Of a stretch of 33,762 nucleotides of DNA, positions 14,687 to 24,129 are shown piece by piece; the first letter of the stretch is position 1, and the number at the start of each line of letters is the position of its first letter. Origin of the DNA: Paludibacter sp. (lineage in GTDB: Bacteria; Bacteroidota; Bacteroidia; Bacteroidales; Paludibacteraceae). Below the pieces are notes generated by a model. The model searched no databases, was not told where the DNA came from, and worked only from the letters and a program-made list of their open reading frames with translations. Both the position numbers and the translations under genes were made by a program. The DNA is taken from NCBI GenBank assembly GCA_031292575.1, contig JARLGX010000012.1:1-33762 (forward strand), written 5' to 3'.

Positions 14687-17600
14687 TGTTTTTTTCTTTA
14701 TTGTTTTCGTAAAAAGGTCTTTCCATTCGTTGAAATCATGGACATAAACAACCCCAACTCCGGTTTCAATTAACTGTCCGTCGATAGGATCTTCGTAAAG
14801 ATTATGTCTAAACCCTTTTAATAGAAAGCGACCATCTTTCGTCATTTTGTAATCTACAGTAATATCGCTGGTTACATTACTTGCCGAATTCTGTGTTGCA
14901 GCTCTTCCTTCTACATCCACAGTTCCACCAAGTTGCACGGTTAACCGGTTATTGAAAAGTTGTTTTTTCAAGCCTATCTCCACTTGTGTTCTTCCTTGCG
15001 CCTGACCTGTTTGATAATCGTTGTACGACTGAATATCAAAATTCAATCCTACACCCGGAACTAATTTCGAACTCAACTGGTTTAATTGTGTCGATAAAAA
15101 GTTTCCAACTGTTGAGCGAAGCAAAGTGGAAGTCGGGTCGGTTTCAGTTTGCAACGGGTTGTCCTGAACAAATCTGCCTAACACTAATAACGCGAAAACC
15201 TGTTTGTTTAAAGAAGATGGATCCTGGTTCAGCAGGTTTAATTCCTGATTCACAGCACCACCCAAAATTCCTTTATCTTCGGGAGCTAATTGTATTTCGA
15301 AACTAATTTCGGGTTTTAAGATGGCACCGGTTAATTTCAGTACGACCAAAAAAGGATAGGTTTGTTTATATCCGTTTTGATCGGCTGTACTTAATCCCGC
15401 CATTTGATTAGCCACCAGGTCGTAAGGTGCTGCTCTGACAGAATAGCTTGCATTGATAGTAATATTGGCATCCAAGGGAGAACCATTCCATATAATTGTA
15501 CTTCCGGTAATAATATTGAATTTCCGTTTCAGAACTGATTCCAAAGACATCAAATAACTTCCATCATTCAAATTATAAGCTCCTGTCAGACTCATTTTTC
15601 CACTACGGTCCATCGTAAAACTTAACGCTGCATCGCCTTTAACCACTAACGAATCGGTTGAAGTCGGATCCATCAATAAACGCAGCGTTGCTTCTTTATC
15701 AATTTGAATAACAGAAGAAAGGTCAAAACCTGTAAGACTCGACTTATCAATCACTTTTTTGTTTGTTTTGTATAAAATCGAATTCATATTTTGTTTCGTG
15801 TTGAATTCCACCACATCTTCGCCTTTGTCGGTAGTAAGTTTGTCTTCGGGAACTGCAAAGGTAAAGTTAGAACCCTTTTTCATCTTCAATTTAGCATTCA
15901 CTACAGGAAAAGCCATTGGTCCGTTCACGTTAATTTTGCTGTCAATAACCATTCGTCCGTAAAATTCCTTATTATCCTTCACCGTGGTGTTGAAAAGTAA
16001 AAAGTCTTTTGTATTCACCTGCAACCCATAAATATAATTGGAAAAGTTCTTCATTTTTACAAAACCATCAATTACAGCTGTATGTTGGCTTGGATCTAAC
16101 AAGGTAAAGTTCGTAAAATAGATTCCATCCGATTTCAACTGCACCGTTTCATGTTTTAATTCATACCGGTTATTGAGGTAAGTCGGATTCATAAAGGCAT
16201 TATTAAACGTCAGTTCGCCAGTTATATCAGGAGCAGCAGTACTTCCGGCCACTAAAAAGCTTCCGCTGACAGTGCCCGAAGCTTCTGTAATTTGTCCCAT
16301 CGAAAAAGCCTGAACGGTTTTCATCGAAAGAGATTGAACATCTCCCTTTATGTTGAGTGAATTAGGACCGCCCTTTGGAACAAAATATCCATTCATAGTT
16401 AGGTTATTATCTGCGCCTGCCAGTTTGGCATCAATGTCAAACCGCTCGGATGTTGGATTGTCGGCTTTCAAGGCTAAGTTTCCAATGGGAGCATTCTTAA
16501 CAAACAGGTTTGTGATGGTAGCATCGGCAATGATGCCGTAGGAGTTGTTTACCCTTTTGAGTAATACATTTCCATCCACATTGCCCCGCACTAAACTACT
16601 GTCTTTTTCCACAATTTTGGAAAGATCCTCCAGCTTGAAATTTTTAATGGCAATATTCAAATCATCATGAAAGGTATCATGCACCGAAGCAATATTCATC
16701 CTACTTTTTGCACTATTCATAAACAGATGATGAATCAGGAAACCCTGGCTTCCAAATTCAATATAATTATCGGCGGCAATGTCCCATCGGTTATTCATCA
16801 AATAGAATCCGTTGGGATCAAGCGTAAGTTTGTAGTTGGTTTTATCTTTGGTAATTTGTGCCTGAATAACCAGCTTTTTATTTTTATTATCAATCGAAGA
16901 TAAATTAGCCCGTATTTTATTATCAGCCAGTTTCCCTTCGAATAACAGATTAGCAAAGTTTATTTGGGCGTTGGAAATTCCGGAACTTGAAACACTATAA
17001 TTCAAAGCCGTAGAATCGGAATGTACATCAAGCATCAGGTCGTTAATTGCAGTTGTTCCATACAATATATGTTTCATGGTGGCATTTAGTTTCAATTCGT
17101 TTTTACGGCTATCAAAACTTCCGGTAATGATTCCCGGCTCAAATTCTTTCAGTTGAGGCAATAGCACTTCCGAGAGAATGGGATGATTGCGAAGTTGTAT
17201 TTCGAAATTGAACTTGGAACTGTCGTTTTTCTGTTTAACCGGTTTAGTGTCCGAAAAAAGAAAGAATTTATTTATAAATTGAGAAAGTGCACCGGGAAGT
17301 GAAGCCGGAGAAAGTGTGCCGTTGTACTTCAACCCCATAAGTGCACTGCTAAAATTGAGTTCACTTTTATTCGGTTGATTTACCGAGGCAACCATAACTG
17401 AATCGAGCACATATTTCTTGCCGTTGTGTGTAAGTATCAGGTTTGTAATTCCGGCTATTCCGTTTAGGTTATCAACGGTTCCTCCTTTAAAGTCGGCAGT
17501 TGCGTCCATGCCAATGCGAATATCATCTTTGCTGAAATTGAGTTTTTGAAGGTCGGCTCCCTGCACATTCAAATGAAATTTGTATTGTTCCTTATTGGGT

Positions 17601-19639
17601 GTCATATTTACCAACCCATCAAAATCCAACACCGCATTTTTATCATTCAAATTTACTTTCCCTGCAAATTCTTTTCCACTGGCTGTTCCATCAATACGGA
17701 GATTATGATAAGTATATTTGTTAAGATAAATTTGCAACACATCTGCCTTGATTTGTGCGGTCAATGTTTGTGGATTAAGTCCATGCCCATTCACTTGAGC
17801 GGATAAAGATACCGGACCATAGATGCTGTCGTTTTTCAGCAAGCTTCCCACGTCGAAATTACTAATATCCACATTCCCATTGAAATTTTCATTGGCATCG
17901 ATTGTTGCAAGCACACTGGCATTGCCATAACTGCTGCTCATGCCCATGCCGGCTTGGAAAGATTTTAGTTTTCCTTTAAAATTAATCAGCAGCGCGATGT
18001 TTTCAGGAAGATTGATGTTTGATGGAACAGCAGACCCCGCCATCATCATGATATCTTGCTTACCCGAGGTCAATTTCATATTCGGAAAAATATAATAAGC
18101 CGTTCGGGCATTGGGCAATCCGTCAATGCTGAAATCGGTTTTTAAGCGCGTATTAGTGCCTGTTTGAATAACTATATTTTCCCCTTTCAGATTATTTATC
18201 TGTCCATGTATCTGACCTGAAGCAGTGGTGGTATTTGTCTTGTTTTGAAAGAATGGTTGTGAACCAAGTTGCGGATTGAAATAGAGAATATCGGAGTTTT
18301 TGATAAGTGCTTTTTTTAGATTGATAGTGAGCATCAACGAGGGAAGCGAATTTTTCAACGATTGCAACGAAGCGTATTGCATGTTCACATCGGCATTTAT
18401 GGAAGAATTAGCCGTGTTGGCTTTAAGCTTTTTGGCCGTGATGGAGTGATTATCCATACTGAAATCAGTTTCAAACCGACTGATGGCAAAGTTGTTTTGG
18501 TCAATGGCACTGAATTTAGCAACGCTGACTTTGGTCAGGTTGGTTGAATAATACAAATCATTGGCTATGAGCGTAACCTGATGATACTGGATGTGTGAAG
18601 CATCAAAAGCATGCTGCACTTTTGGTTTGTTTGATACCTGGTAGGATAGCGAATTATTCTCAAGATTAATCTGCTTAATGCTTACTTTCCAATCGTTTGG
18701 AATTTGTGATACAGGAACTTTTGCACCTGATTGTGGAACAGATGCCAATTCGCTTGTCAGGTATTGAACATTGCTTTCCGACAAGATTATGTTGTTCGAT
18801 GATACTACTTCGTTTTGCAAATCAACTGAACCATCTTTTAATTCAAACTGCTTTATGAGTGCATAAACAGATTGATTATTTACAGCATCTCCAAAAGTCA
18901 CCGTTGAATTATTAATCCGAATGTTGCCGGCTGTAATTTTTGGTAAAACACTTATAGACTTCTTTGTTGCAGTTTTTCCCGATTTGGTCAGTTGCACATT
19001 GGCTTTTAATTTATCAACCAGCAAATCGTTCAAGTTATAGTTGGAATTCGGAAGATCAAGTTTATTGATTTTCAAATTCAGTTTTTCGAGCGAAGCCGAT
19101 ACATTCATTCCACTAAACTCATCGTTGTAACGAAGCCGGATGTTTTTCAGGCTTACATTATCAATAGTAACTGTCCATGGAGATGTTTTTTTTGCTTTGG
19201 CTGTGTCTACCTTAGCGGTATTGGCAAAGGCAGTAATCAGAAAATTATAGTTGAACAGTGAATCCGTTTTGGTGCTGTACAAGTTCAGGTTCAGGTTTTC
19301 AAAGGCTATAAAATTGATATTTATCTTATTGAATATTAAATCATAAAGTGCTATGTTCGCTTTTACTTTGCCGGCATACACTAAAGTATCTTTGTTCAAA
19401 TCGTCCAGGAAAAGTCCTTCGATCACAACCGACTTAGGAAAGGAGATACTTATGTTTTTTATCTCAACACGCGTATGTGTTTTGTTGCTCACAAAGGAAG
19501 TGGCAGCATGAATAAGCTTGTTTTGAACAGCAGGGATTTGAATTATTCCGGCTATAATGAGGAATAAAAGCACGAAAACACCAACCACCCATAACACAGC
19601 TTTGAAAGTTTTCTTTAAAATGGAACGTACTTTATTCAT
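14672..19639 (-). CDS. tamB: TamB-like translocation and assembly module protein
   Basis: 1655 residues. A short cytoplasmic start, one membrane anchor (about 13-35, AVLWVVGVFVLLFLIIAGII), then an AsmA-like N-terminal region (VQNKLIHAATSFVSNKTHTRVEIKNISI) and a very long run of beta-strand repeats, consistent with a groove spanning the periplasm. The C-terminal DUF490/TamB domain (about 1250-1640) includes DPTSTLLRSTVGNFLSTQLN, then KLVPGVGLNFDIQSY and a VEIGLKKQLFNNRLTVQLGG ending. Family role: with TamA it links inner and outer membranes in outer-membrane protein assembly or phospholipid transport. First gene of the tamB-tamA operon. The last codons (TAPNP-stop) come from a palindromic repeat, so the original C-terminus may have been a few residues longer. 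Confidence 0.92.
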   Translation of the reverse strand: MNKVRSILKKTFKAVLWVVGVFVLLFLIIAGIIQIPAVQNKLIHAATSFVSNKTHTRVEIKNISISFPKSVVIEGLFLDDLNKDTLVYAGKVKANIALYDLIFNKININFIAFENLNLNLYSTKTDSLFNYNFLITAFANTAKVDTAKAKKTSPWTVTIDNVSLKNIRLRYNDEFSGMNVSASLEKLNLKINKLDLPNSNYNLNDLLVDKLKANVQLTKSGKTATKKSISVLPKITAGNIRINNSTVTFGDAVNNQSVYALIKQFELKDGSVDLQNEVVSSNNIILSESNVQYLTSELASVPQSGAKVPVSQIPNDWKVSIKQINLENNSLSYQVSNKPKVQHAFDASHIQYHQVTLIANDLYYSTNLTKVSVAKFSAIDQNNFAISRFETDFSMDNHSITAKKLKANTANSSINADVNMQYASLQSLKNSLPSLMLTINLKKALIKNSDILYFNPQLGSQPFFQNKTNTTTASGQIHGQINNLKGENIVIQTGTNTRLKTDFSIDGLPNARTAYYIFPNMKLTSGKQDIMMMAGSAVPSNINLPENIALLINFKGKLKSFQAGMGMSSSYGNASVLATIDANENFNGNVDISNFDVGSLLKNDSIYGPVSLSAQVNGHGLNPQTLTAQIKADVLQIYLNKYTYHNLRIDGTASGKEFAGKVNLNDKNAVLDFDGLVNMTPNKEQYKFHLNVQGADLQKLNFSKDDIRIGMDATADFKGGTVDNLNGIAGITNLILTHNGKKYVLDSVMVASVNQPNKSELNFSSALMGLKYNGTLSPASLPGALSQFINKFFLFSDTKPVKQKNDSSKFNFEIQLRNHPILSEVLLPQLKEFEPGIITGSFDSRKNELKLNATMKHILYGTTAINDLMLDVHSDSTALNYSVSSSGISNAQINFANLLFEGKLADNKIRANLSSIDNKNKKLVIQAQITKDKTNYKLTLDPNGFYLMNNRWDIAADNYIEFGSQGFLIHHLFMNSAKSRMNIASVHDTFHDDLNIAIKNFKLEDLSKIVEKDSSLVRGNVDGNVLLKRVNNSYGIIADATITNLFVKNAPIGNLALKADNPTSERFDIDAKLAGADNNLTMNGYFVPKGGPNSLNIKGDVQSLSMKTVQAFSMGQITEASGTVSGSFLVAGSTAAPDITGELTFNNAFMNPTYLNNRYELKHETVQLKSDGIYFTNFTLLDPSQHTAVIDGFVKMKNFSNYIYGLQVNTKDFLLFNTTVKDNKEFYGRMVIDSKINVNGPMAFPVVNAKLKMKKGSNFTFAVPEDKLTTDKGEDVVEFNTKQNMNSILYKTNKKVIDKSSLTGFDLSSVIQIDKEATLRLLMDPTSTDSLVVKGDAALSFTMDRSGKMSLTGAYNLNDGSYLMSLESVLKRKFNIITGSTIIWNGSPLDANITINASYSVRAAPYDLVANQMAGLSTADQNGYKQTYPFLVVLKLTGAILKPEISFEIQLAPEDKGILGGAVNQELNLLNQDPSSLNKQVFALLVLGRFVQDNPLQTETDPTSTLLRSTVGNFLSTQLNQLSSKLVPGVGLNFDIQSYNDYQTGQAQGRTQVEIGLKKQLFNNRLTVQLGGTVDVEGRAATQNSASNVTSDITVDYKMTKDGRFLLKGFRHNLYEDPIDGQLIETGVGVVYVHDFNEWKDLFTKTIKKKTAPNP

Positions 19640-20130
19640 TTAAGTAGCAGGATAAATAGATTGTCGTATTTATTTCGATTAGATAACCCTTTCTATATTT
19701 TATATTTACTTAGTGAAACTTCGTGTTTTTGTGGCTTAGTGGCTATTTTTCTTGCCACAAAGGCTCAAAGAAACACAAACAATTAACAATATTGTTTGGT
19801 TCCACTTACTTATTTCAATATATTGGAAAACACGCTCTTTCGGGGTACCACTACCATTCTTGCGGGTCTTAACCCCGAACTTTGGTATCTTAATCCCGAA
19901 GTTTGGTATCTTAATCCGAAAGTTCCGTATTTTAATCCCGAAGTTTGGTAGAGCTCTACCAAAGTTCCATATCTTAATACCGAAGTTCGGTAGTGTTCTC
20001 GTAAAGTTTGGTAGATCTTTACAATTATGAGGGGTTATACCCTGAGGTGTTTAAAAGACTTGTTTCGTTCACATCCATACCAAGAATATGAGGAATAACC
20101 GGTAACAATTCATAATTATGAATCAACAAT
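19640..20130. other. Intergenic stretch with minisatellite
   Basis: About 490 bases. From 19705 to 19785 there is a loose inverted repeat (TTCGTGTTTTTGTGGC ... GCCACAAAGGCTCAAAGAAA), then the 21-bp tandem repeat at 19863-20020. No promoter with a clear TAnnTTTG box was found for tamB. Confidence 0.5.
19863..20020 (+). repeat. 21-bp tandem repeat (about 7.5 units)
   Basis: Units resemble GTATCTTAATCCCGAAGTTTG; successive copies begin near 19864, 19885, 19906, 19927 and onward, each with a few substitutions. Because 21 is a multiple of three, the plus strand can be read as heptads such as ILIPKFG in one open frame (ATG 19752 to stop at 20030). I treat it as a minisatellite whose coding status is open. 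Confidence 0.75.
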
Positions 20131-20421
20131 TTATTCATACAACCCCAGCTTGTTTCGGAGGAGTGTAAGCTCATCTTGCAATTCTGTTATTCGTCCCAAC
20201 AAATGATTGATGGTTTCAATGCCTTCAAGATTAATGTCCAATTCATAATAAAAACGAATGAACTTTTCCAACTGCTGAAGTTGCTCTGTGTGAATATACC
20301 AACCATCTTCAATCGTCGTAATCTCAATCAATCCGATTTGTTGTAACGAACTGACAAATGATAGTTCAATGTCGTGTTTGGCACAGAATTTATCGATTGC
20401 TATTAAATTATCTGTCTGCAT
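20131..20421 (-). CDS. cbpM: Chaperone modulator CbpM
   Basis: 96 residues, a small MerR-like helical protein: N-terminal helix-turn-helix-like part (IAIDKFCAKHDIELSFVSSL), the segment GLIEITTIEDGWYIHTEQL (30-48), then a helical second half (EKFIRFYYELDINLEGIETI...LLRNKLGLYE) as in CbpM/YccV-type modulators. In Escherichia coli CbpM binds the J-domain of CbpA and blocks both its co-chaperone and its DNA-binding activity. It lies directly downstream of cbpA, separated by 84 bases that include a palindromic repeat, so it is probably co-transcribed. Length is normal for the family. Confidence 0.82.
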   Translation of the reverse strand: MQTDNLIAIDKFCAKHDIELSFVSSLQQIGLIEITTIEDGWYIHTEQLQQLEKFIRFYYELDINLEGIETINHLLGRITELQDELTLLRNKLGLYE

Positions 20422-20473
20422 GGTTTATGATTAGTATTGTCTCATATATTTCTAAAATACTTAAAAACCACTC

Positions 20474-20503
20474 TTAAGTCTCCCTTCGGGGGACTTAGGG
20501 GGC
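20474..20503 (-). repeat. Palindromic repeat between cbpA and cbpM
   Basis: AAGTCTCCC (20476-20484) pairs with GGGGGACTT (20488-20496) with one mismatch, followed by AGGGGGCTTTT. It is another member of the CCCCC/GGGGG palindrome family and may act as an RNA hairpin that lowers cbpM expression relative to cbpA. Confidence 0.6.
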
Positions 20504-20505
20504 TT

Positions 20506-21390
20506 TTACTTACTATTTCTTAGTTCCTCAAACAATTCTTTTTGTTTCTCTGTCAGATTTGTCGGCACTTTAATGGAATATGTTACCTGTAAATCGCCAA
20601 ACTGTCCTTCATTTTTATACACAGGAAATCCTTTGCCTTTCAACTTCACTTTCGTGCCATTTTGGGTTTCGGGTTTTACTTTCAGTTTTACTTTTCCGTC
20701 CAGCGTATCGAGGATAATTTCACCACCCAACACGGCCGTATAGATATCCAAATCAACCGTGGCAAATACATTATTTCCCAGTCGTTTAAAATTTGGATGG
20801 TTGGCTACCGAAAAGGTTATATACAAATCGCCATTCGGTCCGCCATTTGTTCCTGCTCCACCATGTCCGGGTATTTTGATAATTTGCCCGTTTTCAACTC
20901 CGGCAGGAATAGTGATTCGGATATTATTTCCGTTTACCGTTAAGGTTTGTTTGTGGGTTTTGTATGCATCTAATAAGTCCAACTGAATCTCGGTGGTATA
21001 ATCTTCGCCCCTGAATTTTGTTTGTCTGCTTCTACCGCTTCCGCCAAACATCGATTCAAAGAATTCGGAAAAATCGCCTGTAGATTGTCTGCCTGAGAAA
21101 CCTCCTCCGGCTTGTGAACCGGCATATTGCGACTGCTGTTGTTTTTGTTTTTCAAACTCATCGGCATGTTGCCAATCCTTTCCGTACTGGTCGTATTTCT
21201 TCCGTTTCTCAGGATCGCTTAATACTTCATTGGCCTCATTAATCTGCTGAAAATTAGTTTTAGCATCCTGATTGTTTGGGTTCAAATCGGGATGATATTT
21301 TCGGGCAAGTTTCCTGTAAGCGTTTTTGACATCTTTGGGCGATGCTGACTTGTCTATTCCTAATATTTTATAATAATCTACGAAATTCAT
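20506..21390 (-). CDS. cbpA: CbpA-type DnaJ co-chaperone
   Basis: 294 residues. J-domain at 1-70 with the HPD motif at 33-35 (KYHPDLNP), needed to stimulate Hsp70 (DnaK) ATPase; a Gly/Ser/Phe-rich linker (about 85-125, GGGFSGRQ, FGGSGRSR); then two C-terminal substrate-binding beta domains (about 130-285) with PAGVENGQIIKIPGHG and GGEIILDTLDGKVKLKVKPE. The zinc-finger of true DnaJ is absent, which with the neighbouring CbpM identifies the CbpA class. Role: co-chaperone and, in E. coli, curved-DNA binding in stationary phase. Slightly short of E. coli CbpA (306). On the minus strand the leader reads TATATTTTGA, near a -7 box but not exact. Confidence 0.9.
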   Translation of the reverse strand: MNFVDYYKILGIDKSASPKDVKNAYRKLARKYHPDLNPNNQDAKTNFQQINEANEVLSDPEKRKKYDQYGKDWQHADEFEKQKQQQSQYAGSQAGGGFSGRQSTGDFSEFFESMFGGSGRSRQTKFRGEDYTTEIQLDLLDAYKTHKQTLTVNGNNIRITIPAGVENGQIIKIPGHGGAGTNGGPNGDLYITFSVANHPNFKRLGNNVFATVDLDIYTAVLGGEIILDTLDGKVKLKVKPETQNGTKVKLKGKGFPVYKNEGQFGDLQVTYSIKVPTNLTEKQKELFEELRNSK

Positions 21391-21607
21391 AATTGAAAGT
21401 TTAATCAGGATTATTGGAAAAATCTGAGCTTGTTACATTCAAAATATAAATAAGTATGTCATCAAAATTAGTTTATATTATTTCTATTCATCCGACAAAC
21501 TGCCTGAAGCGGTTGTTTTGCCATCACAACTCTGATCGATTTGCGGTCTGAGTCATAATAATGCTGTATTTTAATACAAACTAATTTTTACTACGTACTT
21601 ATATCTA

Positions 21608-21799
21608 TTAGTCATCCCTCATTGTTTGTATCAAATTAATACCTGCAAAAAAGAATATCAGCCCAAGTATAGCGAAAATGATAATTTCTTTAATGGTATG
21701 AGTACTACCCGATAAATTTATAAACAGGATTGCCGAGTATACTAAACTAACTATTCCCAGTACAGTTAGTACAGCTCCAAAAATTCTTTTGATATTCAT
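21608..21799 (-). CDS. Small two-helix membrane protein
   Basis: 63 residues with two hydrophobic segments (about 5-28, IFGAVLTVLGIVSLVYSAILFI, read in parts, and about 37-58, EIIIFAILGLIFFFAGINLI) separated by a short polar loop with STHTIKE, and a charged tail MRDD. Similar short proteins are common in Bacteroidota without assigned function. It lies between cbpA and the OYE gene, on the same strand as both, with about 200 bases on each side, so it may have its own transcript. It could be a stress-related membrane protein given the surroundings (UspA, CbpA), but that is inference. Confidence 0.7.
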   Translation of the reverse strand: MNIKRIFGAVLTVLGIVSLVYSAILFINLSGSTHTIKEIIIFAILGLIFFFAGINLIQTMRDD

Positions 21800-21994
21800 A
21801 ATTTCTAATACTATAGAATGTAACCCAAATGCATACTAACCCAGCATGCATACTTATACAAAGATGAGATTTTTGCGGAACGTTGCTGTTACACAATTAC
21901 AAGAAAGAGTTACAAAATTCATTGTTTCAGTTCCGGTGCAAAGTTGTTAGCCACAATGTCAATGCCTTTTCTAACCGGCAACTTCATATTGCCA

Positions 21995-23080
21995 TTAACT
22001 GTAATCGGGATAATCGGTATAACCTTCGCCAGCGGCTGTGTAAAACAAATCCATCTTCAATATTTGCGATAAAGGCCAGTCGTTTTTCAACCGTTCAACT
22101 AAATTTGGATTGTTGATAAACGGGCGACCAAAAGCAATCAAATCAGCTATTCCACTTTCAATATCGGCTTCTGCACGTTCTTTGTCGTATCCTCCCGAAA
22201 GAATAATTGAATTTTTAAAACGGGTACGTATAATGCCTTTTATTTCAAACGGAACTTCAGGATTACCCATAGCCGAATGGTCTACTAAATGAAGATAAAC
22301 TATTCCCAGTTTGTTCAGTTCTTCTGCCAGATACGTGTATGTTTCATCTATTTCAGGGTAGAGTGGCATATCACTGGCAACTCCATAAGGTGAAAGTCGG
22401 ATGCCTGTTCTTTCTTTTCCAATGGTTTCGGCAACAGCAGCAACCACTTCGAGCACAAACCGGCAACGGTTCTCAATGCTTCCACCGTATTTATCTGTTC
22501 TGATATTACTGATGGGCGACAAAAATTGTTCGAGCAAATATCCATTGGCAGCATGAAGTTCCACCCCATCAAAGCCTGCTTCAATAGCATGTCCGGCAGA
22601 TGCAACATATTCTGTCAGGGTAAGCAGCAGGTCATCATCATTCATTTGTTTTGGAATAGGAAAATCCTGCATTTGTTCGGAATCGGTCCACATTTGTCCG
22701 GCAGCCTTTACAGCCGAAGGAGCTATAATCTGTGCACCTTCGGGCAAATTGAGCACATGGCTTATTCTTCCCGTATGCATAAGTTGAAGAAATATTCTTC
22801 CATCGGCTTTGTGAACGGCTGTTGTTGTTTGCTTCCAACCTGCTACCTGCTCTTTGCTAAAACAACCCGGAATGCGTGAATAGCCCAACCCGTTAGGCGA
22901 CGGTGAAGTACCTTCGGTAATTATCAATCCGGCACTTGCCCGCTGCCCGTAATACTCGGCCATTAAGGCATTAGGCACATTCCCAATAGCACGACTCCGT
23001 GTCATGGGTGCCATCACTATTTTATTTTTCAATTCTAAGTCACCTAACTTTGTAGGTTCAAATAATTTATATTCCTTCAT
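21995..23080 (-). CDS. Alkene reductase, Old Yellow Enzyme family
   Basis: 361 residues, full-length TIM-barrel flavoprotein. FMN-site and substrate marks: N-terminal KNKIVMAPMTRSRA (19-32), GLIITEGTSPSPNG, LQLMHTGRISH (100-110), and the catalytic segment HAANGYLLEQFLSPISN with His176, Asn179 (substrate anchoring) and Tyr181 (proton donor), followed by RTDKYGGSIENRCRF. ILSGGYDKERAE and DLIAFGRPFINNPNLVERL close the phosphate-binding end. Family reaction: NAD(P)H-dependent reduction of activated C=C bonds, often also nitro compounds and nitrate esters (NemA/XenA-like). Stands alone between small genes on the minus strand; likely a detoxification enzyme for electrophiles. Confidence 0.92.
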   Translation of the reverse strand: MKEYKLFEPTKLGDLELKNKIVMAPMTRSRAIGNVPNALMAEYYGQRASAGLIITEGTSPSPNGLGYSRIPGCFSKEQVAGWKQTTTAVHKADGRIFLQLMHTGRISHVLNLPEGAQIIAPSAVKAAGQMWTDSEQMQDFPIPKQMNDDDLLLTLTEYVASAGHAIEAGFDGVELHAANGYLLEQFLSPISNIRTDKYGGSIENRCRFVLEVVAAVAETIGKERTGIRLSPYGVASDMPLYPEIDETYTYLAEELNKLGIVYLHLVDHSAMGNPEVPFEIKGIIRTRFKNSIILSGGYDKERAEADIESGIADLIAFGRPFINNPNLVERLKNDWPLSQILKMDLFYTAAGEGYTDYPDYS

Positions 23081-23161
23081 TAGTAGATAATTGCTTTAAT
23101 AAGTAGTTGATAATAAATAATAACAATAGACAGGTAGCTAAAGTTACATGCTGAGCTCAAA

Positions 23162-24064
23162 TTAACCTGCTTTGACCGGTATTTCTTTCTTCGCAATTTC
23201 AGTGGGTAAAACTTTTCCTGAAAACATGTTGGCATAAGCATGGGTAAATTCAGCTCCATAAAGCACAATCATGGATGAATATGTGACCCAAAGCATGATT
23301 AAGATGATAGATCCTGCGGCACCGTATCCTGTTCCAGGATTTGCTTTGCTAAAATATAATCCCAAGGCATATTTTCCTATTTCAAACAGAAAAGCCGTAA
23401 CAAATGAACCTATCCATACGTGTTTCCATTTTACTCTGGCATCGGGTAATACTTTAAACATAAGTGCAAACAATACGGTCAGAATGCCAAATGATAAAGC
23501 TGTGTTGAGCACTTGTAAGATAAGTAAAAACGAATCGGAAAAGTGGGCTGTCAACCAACTTCCAAAAGCCGAAATCATTGTCGACACAATCAGTGATACA
23601 ATTAATAGAAATGAAATGGTAATGATTAACCCGAACGAGAATAACCGCACCCGCACAATCTGCCAGATACCCGATTTTGTTTTATCCAGTTTTACTTCCC
23701 AGATAGCATTTAATGCCATTTGAAACTCGGCAAACACACCGGTTGCACCAACCAGAATCGTAATAACTCCAATGATGGTGGCGATAAGCGAATTTCTAAG
23801 TCGGCTGGCTTGTATGATGATGTCTTGCATTTGTTTGGCGGTATCGGCTCCCAGGGTGGACGTAAATTGAGCTGCCACCTGGTTATCCACTGCTTCGCGT
23901 CCAAAGAAGTATCCGCCAAGTGTCATGATAACCACTAACAATCCCGGTAATGAAAAAATGGCGTAATAAGCTATGATGGCACTTTCGCGAAACGGATCTT
24001 TATCAAACCAGCCTTTGAAAGCATTCTTTAAAACAGTAAAAACTTTTTGAAAATGGGTTCTCAT
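23162..24064 (-). CDS. YihY/BrkB-family inner-membrane protein
   Basis: Start set at the ATG at 24064 (300 residues, MRTHFQKVFTVLKNAFKGW); the upstream extension would need a GTG. About six hydrophobic helices. Family marks: DPFRESAIIAYYAIFSLPGL near the N-terminus, the acidic GVFAEFQMALNAIWEV segment, the KVLPDARVKWKHVWIGSFVT loop and GYGAAGSIILIMLWVTYSSM with the final VLYGAEFTHAYA. These proteins were once called ribonuclease BN in error and their function is unsettled; some are linked to envelope or virulence traits. It ends 82 bases before the OYE start and begins 65 bases after the universal-stress gene, on the same strand, so a stress-related transcript is possible. Confidence 0.88.
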   Translation of the reverse strand: MRTHFQKVFTVLKNAFKGWFDKDPFRESAIIAYYAIFSLPGLLVVIMTLGGYFFGREAVDNQVAAQFTSTLGADTAKQMQDIIIQASRLRNSLIATIIGVITILVGATGVFAEFQMALNAIWEVKLDKTKSGIWQIVRVRLFSFGLIITISFLLIVSLIVSTMISAFGSWLTAHFSDSFLLILQVLNTALSFGILTVLFALMFKVLPDARVKWKHVWIGSFVTAFLFEIGKYALGLYFSKANPGTGYGAAGSIILIMLWVTYSSMIVLYGAEFTHAYANMFSGKVLPTEIAKKEIPVKAG

Positions 24065-24129
24065 CCGATTTTTTGTTTCTAATTCCTCTAATTTAAAATA
24101 ATACACTACCCGAAGTCAGCAGCCAACTT

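Noticed and set aside
23162-24064. Ribonuclease BN
   Set aside because: YihY/BrkB proteins were given this name in error; this is an integral membrane protein without nuclease motifs.
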